A stretch of 64,000 nt of DNA. Origin: an uncultured Lactobacillus sp. GTDB lineage: Bacteria; Bacillota; Bacilli; Lactobacillales; Lactobacillaceae. The stretch is taken from the NCBI GenBank assembly GCA_910587695.1, contig CAJUNC010000007.1, positions 36,092 through 100,091 of the forward strand, given 5' to 3'. The position numbers and the translations under genes are program-made. Below the pieces are notes generated by a model. The model was not told where the DNA came from. It worked only from the letters and a program-made list of their open reading frames with translations, and searched no databases. Positions 8,827-18,807 of the stretch are shown here, piece by piece; within the stretch, counting starts at the first letter, position 1, and every line of letters starts with the position of its first letter.

Positions 8827-9780
8827 TTATTTTTCGTAGCTGGCAGCTTTAGCTTGATACATTGCGATCTCATCTTCAGAACAACGAACATAATGTCCCG
8901 GCGTGATCTCATGTAACTTGCGTGGCTTGCCTTGCTTATCGTCTTCGATCGAAGCATCGTATTCTTTTTGCTTACGATTGCGTTCAAATTCTGGATCTGG
9001 CTCAGGCACAGCTGAGATCAAACTAGCTGTGTAATCATGCAATGGCTTATTGTAAACATCATCTGCTGGTCCCACTTCCAACAAACGACCATAATGCATA
9101 ACACCGATCCGATCTGAAATGTACTTCACCATGGAAAGGTCATGTGCGATGAAGAGATAGGTCAGCCCCTTTTCTTCTTGCAATTCCTTCAATAAGTTGA
9201 CGACCTGCGCTTGGATCGAAACATCCAACGCTGAGATCGGTTCGTCAGCGATGATAAAACGAGGTTCGACCGCTAAAGCACGTGCGATCCCGATCCGTTG
9301 GCGTTGTCCACCTGAAAATTCGTGGGGATAACGGCTAGCGTGATCTTTGTTCAACCCAACTGTTTCTAAGAGTTCTTCGACTTTAGCCCGACGTTCCTCT
9401 TTATTTTTAGCTAGGCCGTGGATATCGATCCCTTCAGCGATGATATCTTCAACTGTCATCCGAGGATTCAAAGAAGCATATGGATCTTGGAAGATCATCT
9501 GCATTTCACGGCAAAATTCAAGGTGATCTTTACGTGAGGTCAACTTGCTGACATCTTTACCGTCAAAGAGGATCTGGCCGTCTGTTGGTTCATACAAATG
9601 GATCACGCTTCGACCAGTCGTGGTCTTACCTGAACCAGATTCACCAACTAAGCCAAACGTTTCCCCTTCATAAATGTGGAAACTAACATCATCAACGGCT
9701 TTGACCATGCTAGGTTTACCCACGCCGAAGTATTGTTTTAAGTGCTTGACTTCAAGCAATTTTTTGCGTTTTTCTGGCAT
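8827..9780 (-). CDS. oppF: Oligopeptide ABC transporter ATP-binding protein OppF
   Basis: One of the two ATPases powering oligopeptide import. At 317 residues it shows Walker [10 protein letters not shown], the Q-loop [16 protein letters not shown] typical of OppF/DppF, the signature [15 protein letters not shown], Walker [15 protein letters not shown] and the switch His in [11 protein letters not shown]. The C-terminal oligopeptide-transporter extension contains [17 protein letters not shown] and a late cysteine (HYVRCSEDE), typical of a family that often carries an iron-sulphur-like tail. It is the last gene of the opp operon, 17 bases after oppD. Confidence 0.95.
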   Translation of the reverse strand: MPEKRKKLLEVKHLKQYFGVGKPSMVKAVDDVSFHIYEGETFGLVGESGSGKTTTGRSVIHLYEPTDGQILFDGKDVSKLTSRKDHLEFCREMQMIFQDPYASLNPRMTVEDIIAEGIDIHGLAKNKEERRAKVEELLETVGLNKDHASRYPHEFSGGQRQRIGIARALAVEPRFIIADEPISALDVSIQAQVVNLLKELQEEKGLTYLFIAHDLSMVKYISDRIGVMHYGRLLEVGPADDVYNKPLHDYTASLISAVPEPDPEFERNRKQKEYDASIEDDKQGKPRKLHEITPGHYVRCSEDEIAMYQAKAASYEK

Positions 9781-9797
9781 GTTAAATTCCTCCTGGT

Positions 9798-10886
9798 CTA
9801 TTCAGCATCCGCATGCTTCATCACTTCTGCACGCCGATTTTTTGCAACTTCTTCTTGTTCTTGGATCTCACGCCAGATCTTTGCTCGCCGTATGATCTCT
9901 GCTGGTGGCTCGATCTGTGGTGCATCCGGGTGCAAAAGCCAAGTTGCTGCATAATGTGTATCTGACACCTTAAAGAATGGTGGTTGCTTTTTAGCATCGA
10001 TCGTCATTGCATACGGATTTCTGGCTGCAAATGGGTCACCTTTTGGCGGATCTAAGAGATCTGGTGGTGTTCCTGGGATCGCTTCGAGTTTGGTACTTGA
10101 AAGTGTTGGCATCGAGTTCAATAAGCCCCAAGTATATGGGTGTTTTGGATTGTAGAAGATCTCATCTACAGTTCCATATTCAACGATCTGTCCCGCATAC
10201 ATTACGGCGACCCGATCAGCCATCCCCGCAACAACACCTAAGTCGTGCGTGATAAAGATGATCGAAGTCTCGATCTTTGCTTGCAATTCTTTCATCAAGT
10301 TCAAGATCTGAGCCTGGATCGTCACATCCAAAGCGGTCGTTGGTTCGTCAGCGATCAAGATCTCAGGATAACATACCAAAGCGATCGCGATCACGATCCG
10401 TTGCCGTTGTCCACCTGAGAATTGGTGAGGATAGTTATTGAAGCGTTTTTCAGCATTGGTGATCCCAACTAATTTCAAGATCTCTAGTGCTTGCGCCATT
10501 GCTTTTTTCTTATCCATGTTCTTATGGACCATCAAAGGTTCCGCAATTTGACGTCCGATCTTCATGGTTGGATCAAGGGAAGTCATCGGATCTTGGAAGA
10601 TCATTGCGATATCTTTCCCACGGATCTTTTGCATCTCTTTTTCAGATTTCTTCAGAAGATCTTGTCCTTGGAACATGATCGAACCACCAACCACTTCGGC
10701 ATTACTTGCTAACAAGCCCATAATACTCTTAGTTGTGACCGATTTACCTGAACCGGATTCACCTACGATGGCTAACGTTTCACCTTTATTCAAATGAAAA
10801 CTCACATCGCGAATGGCTTTAACATCACCCGCATAGGTATGGAAATTGATTTTAAGGTTTTTAACATCTAAAATTCGTTCAGCCAT
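9798..10886 (-). CDS. oppD: Oligopeptide ABC transporter ATP-binding protein OppD
   Basis: Partner ATPase of OppF, 362 residues. It has Walker A GESGSGKSV, the Q-loop MIFQDPMTSLDPTMKIG, the signature [15 protein letters not shown], Walker B ILIADEPTTALDVT and the H-loop FITHDLGVVAGMADR. The C-terminal extension includes HPYTWGLLNSMPTL and PPDLLDPPKGDPFAARNPYA, typical of OppD. It starts 8 bases after the oppC stop, inside the opp operon. Confidence 0.95.
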   Translation of the reverse strand: MAERILDVKNLKINFHTYAGDVKAIRDVSFHLNKGETLAIVGESGSGKSVTTKSIMGLLASNAEVVGGSIMFQGQDLLKKSEKEMQKIRGKDIAMIFQDPMTSLDPTMKIGRQIAEPLMVHKNMDKKKAMAQALEILKLVGITNAEKRFNNYPHQFSGGQRQRIVIAIALVCYPEILIADEPTTALDVTIQAQILNLMKELQAKIETSIIFITHDLGVVAGMADRVAVMYAGQIVEYGTVDEIFYNPKHPYTWGLLNSMPTLSSTKLEAIPGTPPDLLDPPKGDPFAARNPYAMTIDAKKQPPFFKVSDTHYAATWLLHPDAPQIEPPAEIIRRAKIWREIQEQEEVAKNRRAEVMKHADAE

Positions 10887-10894
10887 ACTACAAC

Positions 10895-11920
10895 CTACCT
10901 TCTAGTTTTTGGATCAAATGCATCGCGGAGACCGTCACCTAACAAGTTAAATGAGATCATCAACACACACAAGACGATCGCTGGATACCACATTTGATAT
11001 GGTAAGAATTGGAAATTCTTTTGTCCTTCATTCAATAACACCCCAAGGGACGTTTCTGGAGCTGAGATCCCGATCCCGATAAAGCTCAAGAAAGCTTCAA
11101 AGAAGATCGCAGTTGGGATCGTGTACATCGTTTGGATGATGATGATACTTGATAAGTTTGGCACCAAGTGTTTCCAAGCGATCTTAGTTGGGGATTGCCC
11201 TAACGTTCGCGCTGCCAAAACATATTCTTGGCTCTTTAACTGGAGCGTCTCGGCCCGGATCATCCGCGCCATCGTCGTCCAACTAGAGATCGCGATCGCC
11301 AAAATGATCGATCCGATACCTGGTTTGAAGACCACCAACATCAAAACAACAATGACTAAACTTGGGATGGAGGAGATAACTTCGATGATCCGCTGCATCA
11401 CGTTATCCGTCCTGCCACCCTTCCAACCCGATACGATCCCGTACGTGACCCCGATCGTCAAGTCAAAGAAGGTAGCAACTAAAGCAACGATCAAGGAGAT
11501 CTTGGTCCCATAAACGATCCGTTGAGCCAAAGAACGCCCTAAATAATCAGTACCCATAACAAAGTATTTGTCTTTAGATACGCCAGCTTGCGCATATTTA
11601 TCGACCCAAGCATCGCCGACTTTAGCCTTACCATTGAGCCCATTGATATTTACGCCGGGGATCTTGGCTGGTAAGTTAGCATATTGTGGTTGTGATTTGA
11701 CCAAAGTATCGCGGTTGACAAATGGTGTCGAACCAAACGCTACAACGATCATAAATAAAATGATAAAGAGCGAAATGACCGCCCCTTTATTCTTCTTCAA
11801 ACGGCGCCATGCATCTTGGGTAAACGTCAAGGAAGGCGCAGCAATTTTTTCAGCATCAAGCTCTTCTTTTACTTCTAAAGCTTGAAAATCTTCTGGTCGT
11901 AATTTCATCTTTTCTTCCAT
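10895..11920 (-). CDS. oppC: Oligopeptide ABC transporter permease OppC
   Basis: Second membrane subunit of the Opp importer, 341 residues. The first membrane span (about residues 40-62) follows a charged cytoplasmic N-terminus. A long outside loop precedes five more spans. The permease EAA-type loop is visible at about 235-255 (YVLAARTLGQSPTKIAWKH), where the ATPases dock. The family segment GTDYLGRSLAQRIVYGTKISL is clear. It begins 5 bases after oppB. Confidence 0.95.
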   Translation of the reverse strand: MEEKMKLRPEDFQALEVKEELDAEKIAAPSLTFTQDAWRRLKKNKGAVISLFIILFMIVVAFGSTPFVNRDTLVKSQPQYANLPAKIPGVNINGLNGKAKVGDAWVDKYAQAGVSKDKYFVMGTDYLGRSLAQRIVYGTKISLIVALVATFFDLTIGVTYGIVSGWKGGRTDNVMQRIIEVISSIPSLVIVVLMLVVFKPGIGSIILAIAISSWTTMARMIRAETLQLKSQEYVLAARTLGQSPTKIAWKHLVPNLSSIIIIQTMYTIPTAIFFEAFLSFIGIGISAPETSLGVLLNEGQKNFQFLPYQMWYPAIVLCVLMISFNLLGDGLRDAFDPKTRR

Positions 11921-11925
11921 AAAGC

Positions 11926-12855
11926 TTAGCCCTCGTTTCCAGCAAGTCTGATCCGCGGATCAATGATACCGTAGATGATATCCGTCAATAGGATAACCGC
12001 TACTAATCCCGCAGAAAATAGCATCGTAACCCCCATGATCGTTGGGTAGTCGTTAGTCATGATCGATTTAACGAACTGCTCCCCGATACCAGGGATCGAG
12101 AAGATATTTTCGATGACCATCGAACCTGTCATCAACGCAACCGTATATGGTCCGATCAAAGTTACTAAGGGGATCAAACTGTTACGTAAAGCGTGATGGT
12201 AAACGATCTGGAACTTGCTTAGCCCTTTAGCCTTGGCAAGCTCGATATAATCGGAATTTAGCACATCGACCATCCCAGTTCGCATAAACCTAGACGTTTC
12301 GGCAAGTGGTCCTACACCCAAGGCGATCGTTGGTAAGACTGTGTAGGCAAAGCCACCCCAATCAGCGATCGGGAACCAGCCAAGTTTCAAAGCAATGTAG
12401 TATTGGAGTAAAACAGCTAACACGAAGTTTGGGACTGATTTACCAATGATCGATAGGATCGTAACGCCAGTATCGATCCAAGTGTTACGGTTGATCGCAG
12501 CGATCGAACCAAAGATGATCCCAAAGAAGACCCCAAAGATCATCGCTTGGATCCCTAACTGTGCTGAAGCCCCGATCCGGCTTGAGATCAAATAGGAAAC
12601 TGGTTGATTACTAAATTGGAATGATGTTCCCATGTCGCCATGTAGCATCCCCCCAATGTAGAGCAAATATTGCATCCAGATCGGTTTGTCCAAACCATAT
12701 TGTTGGTTCATGATGGCGATCTGTTCGGGTGACATTTTTTCTTGGTTTGAATATGGCGTCCCGGGCATGAGCTTCATCAAAAAGAAGGTGATAGTTGCCA
12801 CTAAAAATAGCGTCAACGCCATATAGAAAACCCTTTTTAACAGGTATTTCTTCAT
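11926..12855 (-). CDS. oppB: Oligopeptide ABC transporter permease OppB
   Basis: First membrane subunit of the importer, 309 residues with six predicted spans. The N-terminal KRVFYMALTLFLVATITFFL is the typical OppB/DppB first helix. The docking loop YIELAKAKGLSKFQIVYHHA and the segment GSMVIENIFSIPGIGEQFVK are diagnostic. The ATG has a GAGAGGA ribosome binding site. A strong hairpin separates it from oppA upstream, which should make the permease less expressed than the binding protein. Confidence 0.95.
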   Translation of the reverse strand: MKKYLLKRVFYMALTLFLVATITFFLMKLMPGTPYSNQEKMSPEQIAIMNQQYGLDKPIWMQYLLYIGGMLHGDMGTSFQFSNQPVSYLISSRIGASAQLGIQAMIFGVFFGIIFGSIAAINRNTWIDTGVTILSIIGKSVPNFVLAVLLQYYIALKLGWFPIADWGGFAYTVLPTIALGVGPLAETSRFMRTGMVDVLNSDYIELAKAKGLSKFQIVYHHALRNSLIPLVTLIGPYTVALMTGSMVIENIFSIPGIGEQFVKSIMTNDYPTIMGVTMLFSAGLVAVILLTDIIYGIIDPRIRLAGNEG

Positions 12856-12892
12856 ATCGTATATCCTCTCGTTTCTGAGATGTCTTTTTTGC

Positions 12893-12925
12893 CAAACAAC
12901 GCAGGATGAGTATCCTGCGTTGTTT
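12893..12925 (-). terminator. Intercistronic hairpin between oppA and oppB
   Basis: A perfect 14-bp stem (AAACAACGCAGGAT with its complement) around a 5-base loop. On the minus strand it is not followed by a clean T run, so it is more likely a partial terminator or an RNA-stabilising hairpin that keeps OppA in excess over OppBCDF. Confidence 0.7.
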
Positions 12926-12974
12926 GATATTTTAAATCATTTTAAGTCTGAACTTATCTATCGTCAACTAAAAT

Positions 12975-14612
12975 TTAGTTACCTGAGATATAAGCTTCCT
13001 TAAAGTTGTAGTTTACACCAGATGAGTTATAAATAACATTTTTTACAGATGGTTTTAACATCCAAGCTTGTGTCCGTTGGTAAAGTGGCACGACACCTTC
13101 ATCATTCATCAAGATCTTTTCAGCTTGCACTAAGTCATCCCAACGCTTAGCAGGATCGCTAGCATCAGTTGTCTTAGAAGCTTCGATCAAGCGATCATAT
13201 TCTTCATTTTTCCATTTACCAGCGTTCAATGAGTTATCAGATGTCATTAAGTCTAAAAATGAGATCGGATCAGCAAAATCAGCGTTCCAAAGCGAGATAA
13301 CTACATCAAAATCACCAGACGTTGCACGAGCTAAACGCGTCTTAAACGGTACATTTGACACGTTTACCTTTACTTTATCTGAACCAAAAGCATCCGTCAA
13401 AGCACTTTGTAAGAATTCAGTCGACTTCTTAGCACCATCAGTATCGTCTGACAAGACAGAAAATTCGATCTTGTCTTTTCCTAATTCCTTCAAGCCTTCT
13501 TCAAAGAGCTTCTTAGCATCTTTTTCATCGTAATCAACAGCTGATTTTACATAAGCTGCATCAACAAAATCTTTGCCGTCACGCTCAGCTAAACCACTTG
13601 AAACAAAGCCTTTAGCCGGCGTAGAAGAACCAGCTAAAACTTGTTTAACGAATTGATCACGATCGATCGCTTTTGAAATAGCTTGGCGGATCTTTAAGTT
13701 TTTGAATTCTTCTTTAGTTTGATTCAACTGAAGATATGCTGTCGTTGCTTCTTTACGTTCTAAGTAACCTGTTTGCCCCTTTAATTGGCGTGCTTGTTCA
13801 GAACTTAAGACCGTAGCATCAACTTTACCAGATTGGTATAAGTTATAAGCTGTCGTTGTTGACTTATTGACTTTATAGTTGATCTCATCTAACTTGACTT
13901 TGCTCTTATCCCAGTAATTATCGTTTTTCTTTAACTTCCAGGAGAGATTAGAACCTGTCCAACCTTCAAGAACAAATGGTCCGTTATAAACAGCATACTT
14001 CGAAGCTGTACCGTACTTATCGCCAAATTCTTCGACCGCTTTTTGATTTTGCGGGAAGAATATTGGGAAGCCCATCAACAGCTTAAAGTATGGGACCTGT
14101 TTTTCTAAAGTGACAACGAGCTTGTAGTCGCCATCTGCTTTGATCCCTAATTCACTTGGTTGTTTTTTACCATCAATGATGTCGTTAGCATTGGTGATCC
14201 CATCAAAAAGATATGCGTATTGTGAACCTGTCTTAGGATCGATCGTTCGTTGCCAAGAATAGACAAAATCTTTGGCAGTAACTTTATCTCCGTTAGACCA
14301 CTTAGCATTATCTCGCAAAGTAAAGGTATACGTCAGACCATCGTCGGAAACTTCAGTCTTCTTGGCGATACCAGGTTCTGTCTTAGAATTCTTACCGATA
14401 CGCAAGAGTCCTTCCATTGAGTTATTGATTTGTGCAAAACTAACTGCATCGGTGGACTTAGAGAGATCCATCGAAGGTAATTCAGCAGTTTCGCTCCAAT
14501 TGAGCACTTGTTTACCACTAGCACCATCATCTGAGCTCTTGCCACAAGCAGCGAGAAAAACAGCCGACAACGCCACAACAGCGCCCGCTTTGGCTAATTT
14601 AGCTAATTTCAT
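12975..14612 (-). CDS. oppA: Oligopeptide-binding lipoprotein OppA
   Basis: Extracytoplasmic solute-binding protein of the Opp importer. The lipoprotein signal sequence is clear: a lysine-rich start, a hydrophobic core and the lipobox LAAC, so the mature protein is lipid-anchored. The family-5 binding fold includes YTFTLRDNAKWSNGDKVTAK and LVVTLEKQVPYFKLLMGFP. An in-frame upstream start at 14657 exists, but the ATG at 14612 has a well placed AAGGAG ribosome binding site and begins the signal peptide, giving 545 residues. It is the first gene of oppABCDF and is followed by a hairpin. Confidence 0.95.
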   Translation of the reverse strand: MKLAKLAKAGAVVALSAVFLAACGKSSDDGASGKQVLNWSETAELPSMDLSKSTDAVSFAQINNSMEGLLRIGKNSKTEPGIAKKTEVSDDGLTYTFTLRDNAKWSNGDKVTAKDFVYSWQRTIDPKTGSQYAYLFDGITNANDIIDGKKQPSELGIKADGDYKLVVTLEKQVPYFKLLMGFPIFFPQNQKAVEEFGDKYGTASKYAVYNGPFVLEGWTGSNLSWKLKKNDNYWDKSKVKLDEINYKVNKSTTTAYNLYQSGKVDATVLSSEQARQLKGQTGYLERKEATTAYLQLNQTKEEFKNLKIRQAISKAIDRDQFVKQVLAGSSTPAKGFVSSGLAERDGKDFVDAAYVKSAVDYDEKDAKKLFEEGLKELGKDKIEFSVLSDDTDGAKKSTEFLQSALTDAFGSDKVKVNVSNVPFKTRLARATSGDFDVVISLWNADFADPISFLDLMTSDNSLNAGKWKNEEYDRLIEASKTTDASDPAKRWDDLVQAEKILMNDEGVVPLYQRTQAWMLKPSVKNVIYNSSGVNYNFKEAYISGN

Positions 14613-14681
14613 AGATTCACAACTCCTTAATAATTGCTTAATGACTCTAAGTAACATCCTACTTTAATAACTTTTGACTTA

Positions 14682-14710
14682 AATATATATGATAATGAAA
14701 TTAAAAGCAA
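14682..14710 (-). promoter_or_regulatory. Promoter of the opp operon
   Basis: On the minus strand TTGCTT and TATATT are spaced 17 bases apart, with a start expected near 14675, about 60 bases before oppA. The stretch 14613-15007 between the divergent oppA and hflX is very AT-rich. It holds this promoter and the hflX promoter; I see no gene in it. Confidence 0.55.
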
Positions 14711-14964
14711 GCATTTATTCTAATTCAAAACGTATAAATTTATATATGTAAATTTATATCTCATTCAAAAAAAGTTGATATGCCAACGATTTTTCCATTT
14801 ATTTCGGCTAATTTTTGTCTAAATTTTTTTTGGTAATTCGGAAATATTTTCGTTTATCCCTAAATTATGCACGGAATAATTCGGAATGTGCAATTAACCA
14901 AAACTGAATCCAAAAAAAGTATTTTCTCATTTATACCTCGATCCAACTAATTTACTAGTACAGT

Positions 14965-14972
14965 GGTATAAT
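14965..14972 (+). promoter_or_regulatory. Extended -10 promoter of hflX
   Basis: TGGTATAAT (-10 hexamer at 14967-14972) is an extended -10 element about 36 bases before the hflX start. No good -35 box is seen. Confidence 0.5.
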
Positions 14973-15007
14973 TTTAGTAATATCACTTGATCAAGGGGGA
15001 TCTTTAT

Positions 15008-16267
15008 ATGACACCAGTTATCATTGCAGGCATCGAAAATGAACAAGAAAATTTTGACTATACGATGGCAGAACTAGCTTCTCTAGCTGAGGCTGCCAAT
15101 ATGGAAGTCACCCGCCAATTCAAACAAAAACTCGAACGCCCGATCGCAGCTACTTACCTAGGCAAAGGTAAAGCCGAAGAGATCAAAACAGCCGGTACAG
15201 TGACCGACAGTCAGATCTTGATCTTAAACGACGAATTGACTCCTACGCAGATCCGAAACTTAGAAAATATCACCGAGATGCGCGTTTTAGATCGCACAGC
15301 CTTGATCTTAGAGATCTTTGCAGCGCGGGCTAAGACTAAAGAAGCCAAGCTCCAAGTTCAAGTGGCTAAACTGCAATACCAATTGCCTCGTTTGCATACT
15401 GGCCTTACCGATAAGCTCGACCAGCAGACTGCTGGGAACGCTGGTGGTGGCTATACTAACCGTGGGGCGGGTGAAACTAAGCTCGAATTGAATCGCCGGG
15501 TGATCGAAAAAAAGATCAGCGCCTTGAATAAAGAACTCAAAACGATCGACAAAGAACATCAGACCCGACGCAAACAACGCCAACGCTCTGGGATCAAGAC
15601 TGCAGCGTTAGTCGGTTACACCAATGCGGGCAAATCGACCACCTTAAACGGACTCCTTCGGCTATTTGGTGAGACTAAAAACAAAGAAGTCTTTGAAAAA
15701 GATATGCTCTTCGCTACTTTAGATACATCCGTTCGCCGTCTCCGTTTTGATGACAATAAAGAGATCTTGTTAAGCGATACGGTCGGGTTTGTCTCCAAGC
15801 TGCCACACCAGTTGGTCAAAGCCTTTCATACAACTTTAGCCGAAGCCGCCAACGCCGATCTTTTAGTCCAAGTCGTCGATCTTTCCGATGAACACTATCA
15901 AGAGATGATCGAAACGACTGAAAAAACTTTGGCAAAGATCGGAGTGACTGATATCCCGATGCTTTACGTTTTCAACAAAGCTGATAAGCTTGCTGTCAGC
16001 TACCCTAGCTTAGCCGGCAAAGAATTGACCTTCAGTGCCAAAGATGACGAATCGTTAAAAACACTAGCTGAACTGTTGAAACAAGAGCTCTTCAAGGACT
16101 ATCAGACTCATACGTATCTCATTCCATTTGCCAAGGGAAATCTCGTTGAAGAACTCAATCAAAAAGCAACCGTGCTTGAAATTAAATATCTCGCTGACGG
16201 TACTAAGATCAAAGCCGAAGTTGCACCGGCTTTGGCTGGTCGTTTAGCTGAATATCAACTTAACTAA
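15008..16267 (+). CDS. hflX: Ribosome-associated GTPase HflX
   Basis: GTPase that binds and splits stalled or stressed 70S ribosomes. The N-terminal HflX domain (about 1-180) carries ARAKTKEAKLQVQVAKLQYQ and the glycine-rich GGGYTNRGAGETKLE linker. The G domain has Walker A VGYTNAGKSTTLNGL, G3 DTVGFVSKLPHQLV and the specificity motif NKAD. The length of 419 residues fits. The ATG at 15008 is chosen because AAGGGGG (14993-14999) lies just upstream; an earlier in-frame TTG at 14987 has no site of its own. Single gene closed by a terminator. Confidence 0.94.
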   Translation: MTPVIIAGIENEQENFDYTMAELASLAEAANMEVTRQFKQKLERPIAATYLGKGKAEEIKTAGTVTDSQILILNDELTPTQIRNLENITEMRVLDRTALILEIFAARAKTKEAKLQVQVAKLQYQLPRLHTGLTDKLDQQTAGNAGGGYTNRGAGETKLELNRRVIEKKISALNKELKTIDKEHQTRRKQRQRSGIKTAALVGYTNAGKSTTLNGLLRLFGETKNKEVFEKDMLFATLDTSVRRLRFDDNKEILLSDTVGFVSKLPHQLVKAFHTTLAEAANADLLVQVVDLSDEHYQEMIETTEKTLAKIGVTDIPMLYVFNKADKLAVSYPSLAGKELTFSAKDDESLKTLAELLKQELFKDYQTHTYLIPFAKGNLVEELNQKATVLEIKYLADGTKIKAEVAPALAGRLAEYQLN

Positions 16268-16318
16268 AAATAGGCGTATTTCTTCTTTTGTAAAAGCAAG
16301 AAATGCGTCTATTTTTTA
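16266..16318 (+). terminator. Terminator after hflX
   Basis: An imperfect long stem (AAAATAG..CG..ATTTCTT with its complement) is followed by TTTTTT. The remaining bases up to 16503 are AT-rich and hold only the promoter region of the next gene. Confidence 0.8.
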
Positions 16319-16503
16319 TCACATATCTATAAATATGATCGAATCAACAGTATTTTTTAGCTACTATATCAAATGATCATTCCTATCTTAATTTGTAGAC
16401 GATCTTGCTTAAAAAAATTATATGAAATTCTAAAATAAACTTTCTTTAAAATCTAAAATATGCTAACTTTTATCTTAAATACTATAAATAAGGTTGGTAA
16501 TCT

Positions 16504-17823
16504 ATGGAAAAAAATGAGCAAGTTCACTTAGATCGTTCGATCGATCTATTTTCCGCACTAGCTTTAGTGATCGGGACCGTTATCGGCTCTGGGATCTTCT
16601 TTAAACAAGCTTCTGTTTTAAGTTATTCACATTCAACGACCATGGCTTTACTTGCTTGGTTCTTCGGAGGCGTTTTGACTTTGACCAGTGGGTTGACGAT
16701 TGCCGAGATCGGCTCTCAGATGCCACAAACTGGTGGCTTATATATTTACATGCACAATCTCTACGGTAAAGTTTGGGGCTTTTTATCCGGCTGGATGCAG
16801 ATCACCGTTTATGGACCTGCTGTCATTGCCGCATTAGGTTCTTATTTAGCGATCTTATTACAAGCCTTCTTTGGCTTTCCGGCTAGCTATACATCTTTTG
16901 TTGGAGTCTTATCAGTTATTTTGATCTCTGGTTTTAACTTCTTATCTAATCGTTATGGCTCTGCTTTACAGATCGTCACGACACTATGTAAATTGGTTCC
17001 GATCGCTGCGATCATCATCTTTGGTCTGCTCTTTGGTGATCAAAATGCAGTGGGCCAAGTTTTAGCTGAGCAATCATCTAGTGTGGCAGGCAATTTTGGG
17101 GTCGCAATTTTAGCGACATTATTTGCTTATGATGGTTGGATCTTGATCGCCAATATGGGTGGTGAGATCAAAAATCCACAAAAGATCTTACCGTTAGCGA
17201 TCGTTTTAGGTCTATCAGCGGTATTGATCATCTATGTTTTAGTTTCCTACAGTATTTTCAAAACGATGCCTGCTGAGATGATCGCTCGCTATGGTGAAAA
17301 TGCTACTCCACACTTTGCGGAAATGGCATTTGGCAAGATCGGTGGTAAGATCTTAAACATCGGGATCATCATTTCGATCGTTGGCTGTATGAATGGTAAA
17401 GTCATGACCATCCCGCGCATCATGTATGCAATGGCTAAAAATAATGAGTTGCCATTTTCAAAGCAATTAGCTTATCTCAACAAGAAGATGCACACCCCAA
17501 TGGTCTCGATCGCTGTGATCGCGATCATCGCTTCAGGAATGATCTTGACTGTGGATGCTGATCGTTTGACTGAGATCTGTATTTTTACGATCTATTGTTT
17601 CTACGTGATGACCTTCTTTGGCGTCTTCAAATTGCGTAAGACAACGCCAAGCTCAAAGCGCCCATTCTCAACGCCACTTTATCCTTTGACACCGATCATA
17701 GCGATCTTAGGTGCTGCTTTTGTCTTAGTCAGTGAATTATTCTCTGACCTAAGTGGCGTCGTGATCTCCTTAGTGATCGTCTTATGTGGTCTACCGATCT
17801 ATTATTATAAGAATAGAGTGTAA
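16504..17823 (+). CDS. APC-family amino acid permease, SteT/LAT-like
   Basis: Twelve-span amino acid transporter of 439 residues. The first helix contains the substrate-binding VIGTVIGSGIFF; later segments are TLTSGLTIAEIGSQMPQTGG and FAYDGWILIANMGGEIKNPQ, which match the L-amino acid transporter branch, including the B. subtilis serine/threonine exchanger SteT of nearly the same length. The precise substrate cannot be read from sequence. The ATG is preceded by a modest AAGG site. It converges on the rpiR gene and shares a terminator with it. Confidence 0.85.
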   Translation: MEKNEQVHLDRSIDLFSALALVIGTVIGSGIFFKQASVLSYSHSTTMALLAWFFGGVLTLTSGLTIAEIGSQMPQTGGLYIYMHNLYGKVWGFLSGWMQITVYGPAVIAALGSYLAILLQAFFGFPASYTSFVGVLSVILISGFNFLSNRYGSALQIVTTLCKLVPIAAIIIFGLLFGDQNAVGQVLAEQSSSVAGNFGVAILATLFAYDGWILIANMGGEIKNPQKILPLAIVLGLSAVLIIYVLVSYSIFKTMPAEMIARYGENATPHFAEMAFGKIGGKILNIGIIISIVGCMNGKVMTIPRIMYAMAKNNELPFSKQLAYLNKKMHTPMVSIAVIAIIASGMILTVDADRLTEICIFTIYCFYVMTFFGVFKLRKTTPSSKRPFSTPLYPLTPIIAILGAAFVLVSELFSDLSGVVISLVIVLCGLPIYYYKNRV

Positions 17824-17867
17824 GGCATTCTTTGTTGCACACGTTTCAATAGAGTACATCGTACAAA

Positions 17868-17918
17868 ATAGCCTAAGAGACGCGCTTGTGTAATCGCAAA
17901 CGTGGCTCTTAGGCTATT
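17868..17918. terminator. Bidirectional terminator between convergent genes
   Basis: AATAGCCTAAGAG pairs perfectly with CTCTTAGGCTATT around a loop that has an additional ACG/CGT pair. It overlaps the last bases of the rpiR gene and serves both strands. Confidence 0.75.
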
Positions 17919-18732
17919 AGTGTTTATCAAATTTATTATTGGTGATCAACTCGATCGTTTGATCCATTTTAGTGCGGTGATCTTTTTCATCTAAGAGTAG
18001 TGTCGTGATGATATCCACAATATAAGTCATCGCAAATTGCGAATTGATAAAGCGGGCGTTATCCACAAAATTGCTATTCTTAACTAAAAGAGCTAGATCA
18101 CTCAATTGGTATAACGGACTATCCTCGATCCCCGTGATCGCGATCACGGTGGCTCCTTGCTTTTGTCCAGCTTTAGCAGCACTATTGACCTCAGCCGTAT
18201 TACCTGTTGCGGAAAGCGCTAAGATCACGTCATTTTTTTCAACGATCCCACTACTGATATACATACTATGGCTTTCAGTCATACCAAAAGCTGCGATCCC
18301 CATTCTGATCAAACGTTGAGTCAATTCTTTAGCCGTATACCCCGAACTTCCTAATCCAAAAATATAGATCCGACGGCATGCGCTGATCTTATTTACGATC
18401 TCTAGCAAAACCTTTTCATCGATCCGCTGGCGAGTCTGAGTCAAAACTTCTTCATAAAAACGTTGAACTTGCATCGCCAACTTGGATTCACTTTCTTTGG
18501 GTTCAAGTTGTTCATCACTGACAAGGCGCAATTTAAAATCATAAAAATTAGCACAATCAAGCCGTTTGACTAAACGCGTGATCGTGGCATTGCTCGTCCC
18601 CGCTAACTTAGCTAATTCATTGATGCTCAAACGTTGGATCTTTTTTGGCTCTTGGATCGTCTGTAAAGCAACTTTGCGCTCCTGACGTGGTAAGCTAGGA
18701 TAGATCTTTTCCAACTCATTTAAAATATTCAT
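17917..18732 (-). CDS. RpiR-family regulator of the sialic acid genes
   Basis: Transcription factor of 271 residues. The N-terminal helix-turn-helix (about 1-77) contains KIQRLSINELAKLAGTSNATITRLVKRL. The C-terminal SIS phosphosugar-binding domain (about 105-240) contains RRIYIFGLGSSGYTAKEL and DVILALSATGNTAEVNSAAK. Proteins of this type in nan loci sense ManNAc-6-phosphate or a related sugar phosphate. Its position next to nanE and nanA, and AGAAAATCATTTTCT-type palindromes in the nan promoters, support a role as the local regulator; the effector is inferred. A terminator hairpin separates it from nanE. Confidence 0.9.
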   Translation of the reverse strand: MNILNELEKIYPSLPRQERKVALQTIQEPKKIQRLSINELAKLAGTSNATITRLVKRLDCANFYDFKLRLVSDEQLEPKESESKLAMQVQRFYEEVLTQTRQRIDEKVLLEIVNKISACRRIYIFGLGSSGYTAKELTQRLIRMGIAAFGMTESHSMYISSGIVEKNDVILALSATGNTAEVNSAAKAGQKQGATVIAITGIEDSPLYQLSDLALLVKNSNFVDNARFINSQFAMTYIVDIITTLLLDEKDHRTKMDQTIELITNNKFDKH

Positions 18733-18752
18733 ACTCTTGATCCTTCATAAAA

Positions 18753-18801
18753 AATAAGTAGTTCACTGACTATAGCATATCACATCAGCAAACTACTTAT
18801 T
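18753..18801 (-). terminator. Terminator after nanE
   Basis: AATAAGTAGTT and AACTACTTATT form an 11-bp stem around a 27-base loop and are followed on the minus strand by TTTTTT. It limits transcription from nanA-nanE into the regulator gene. Confidence 0.65.
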
Positions 18802-18807
18802 AACTAT

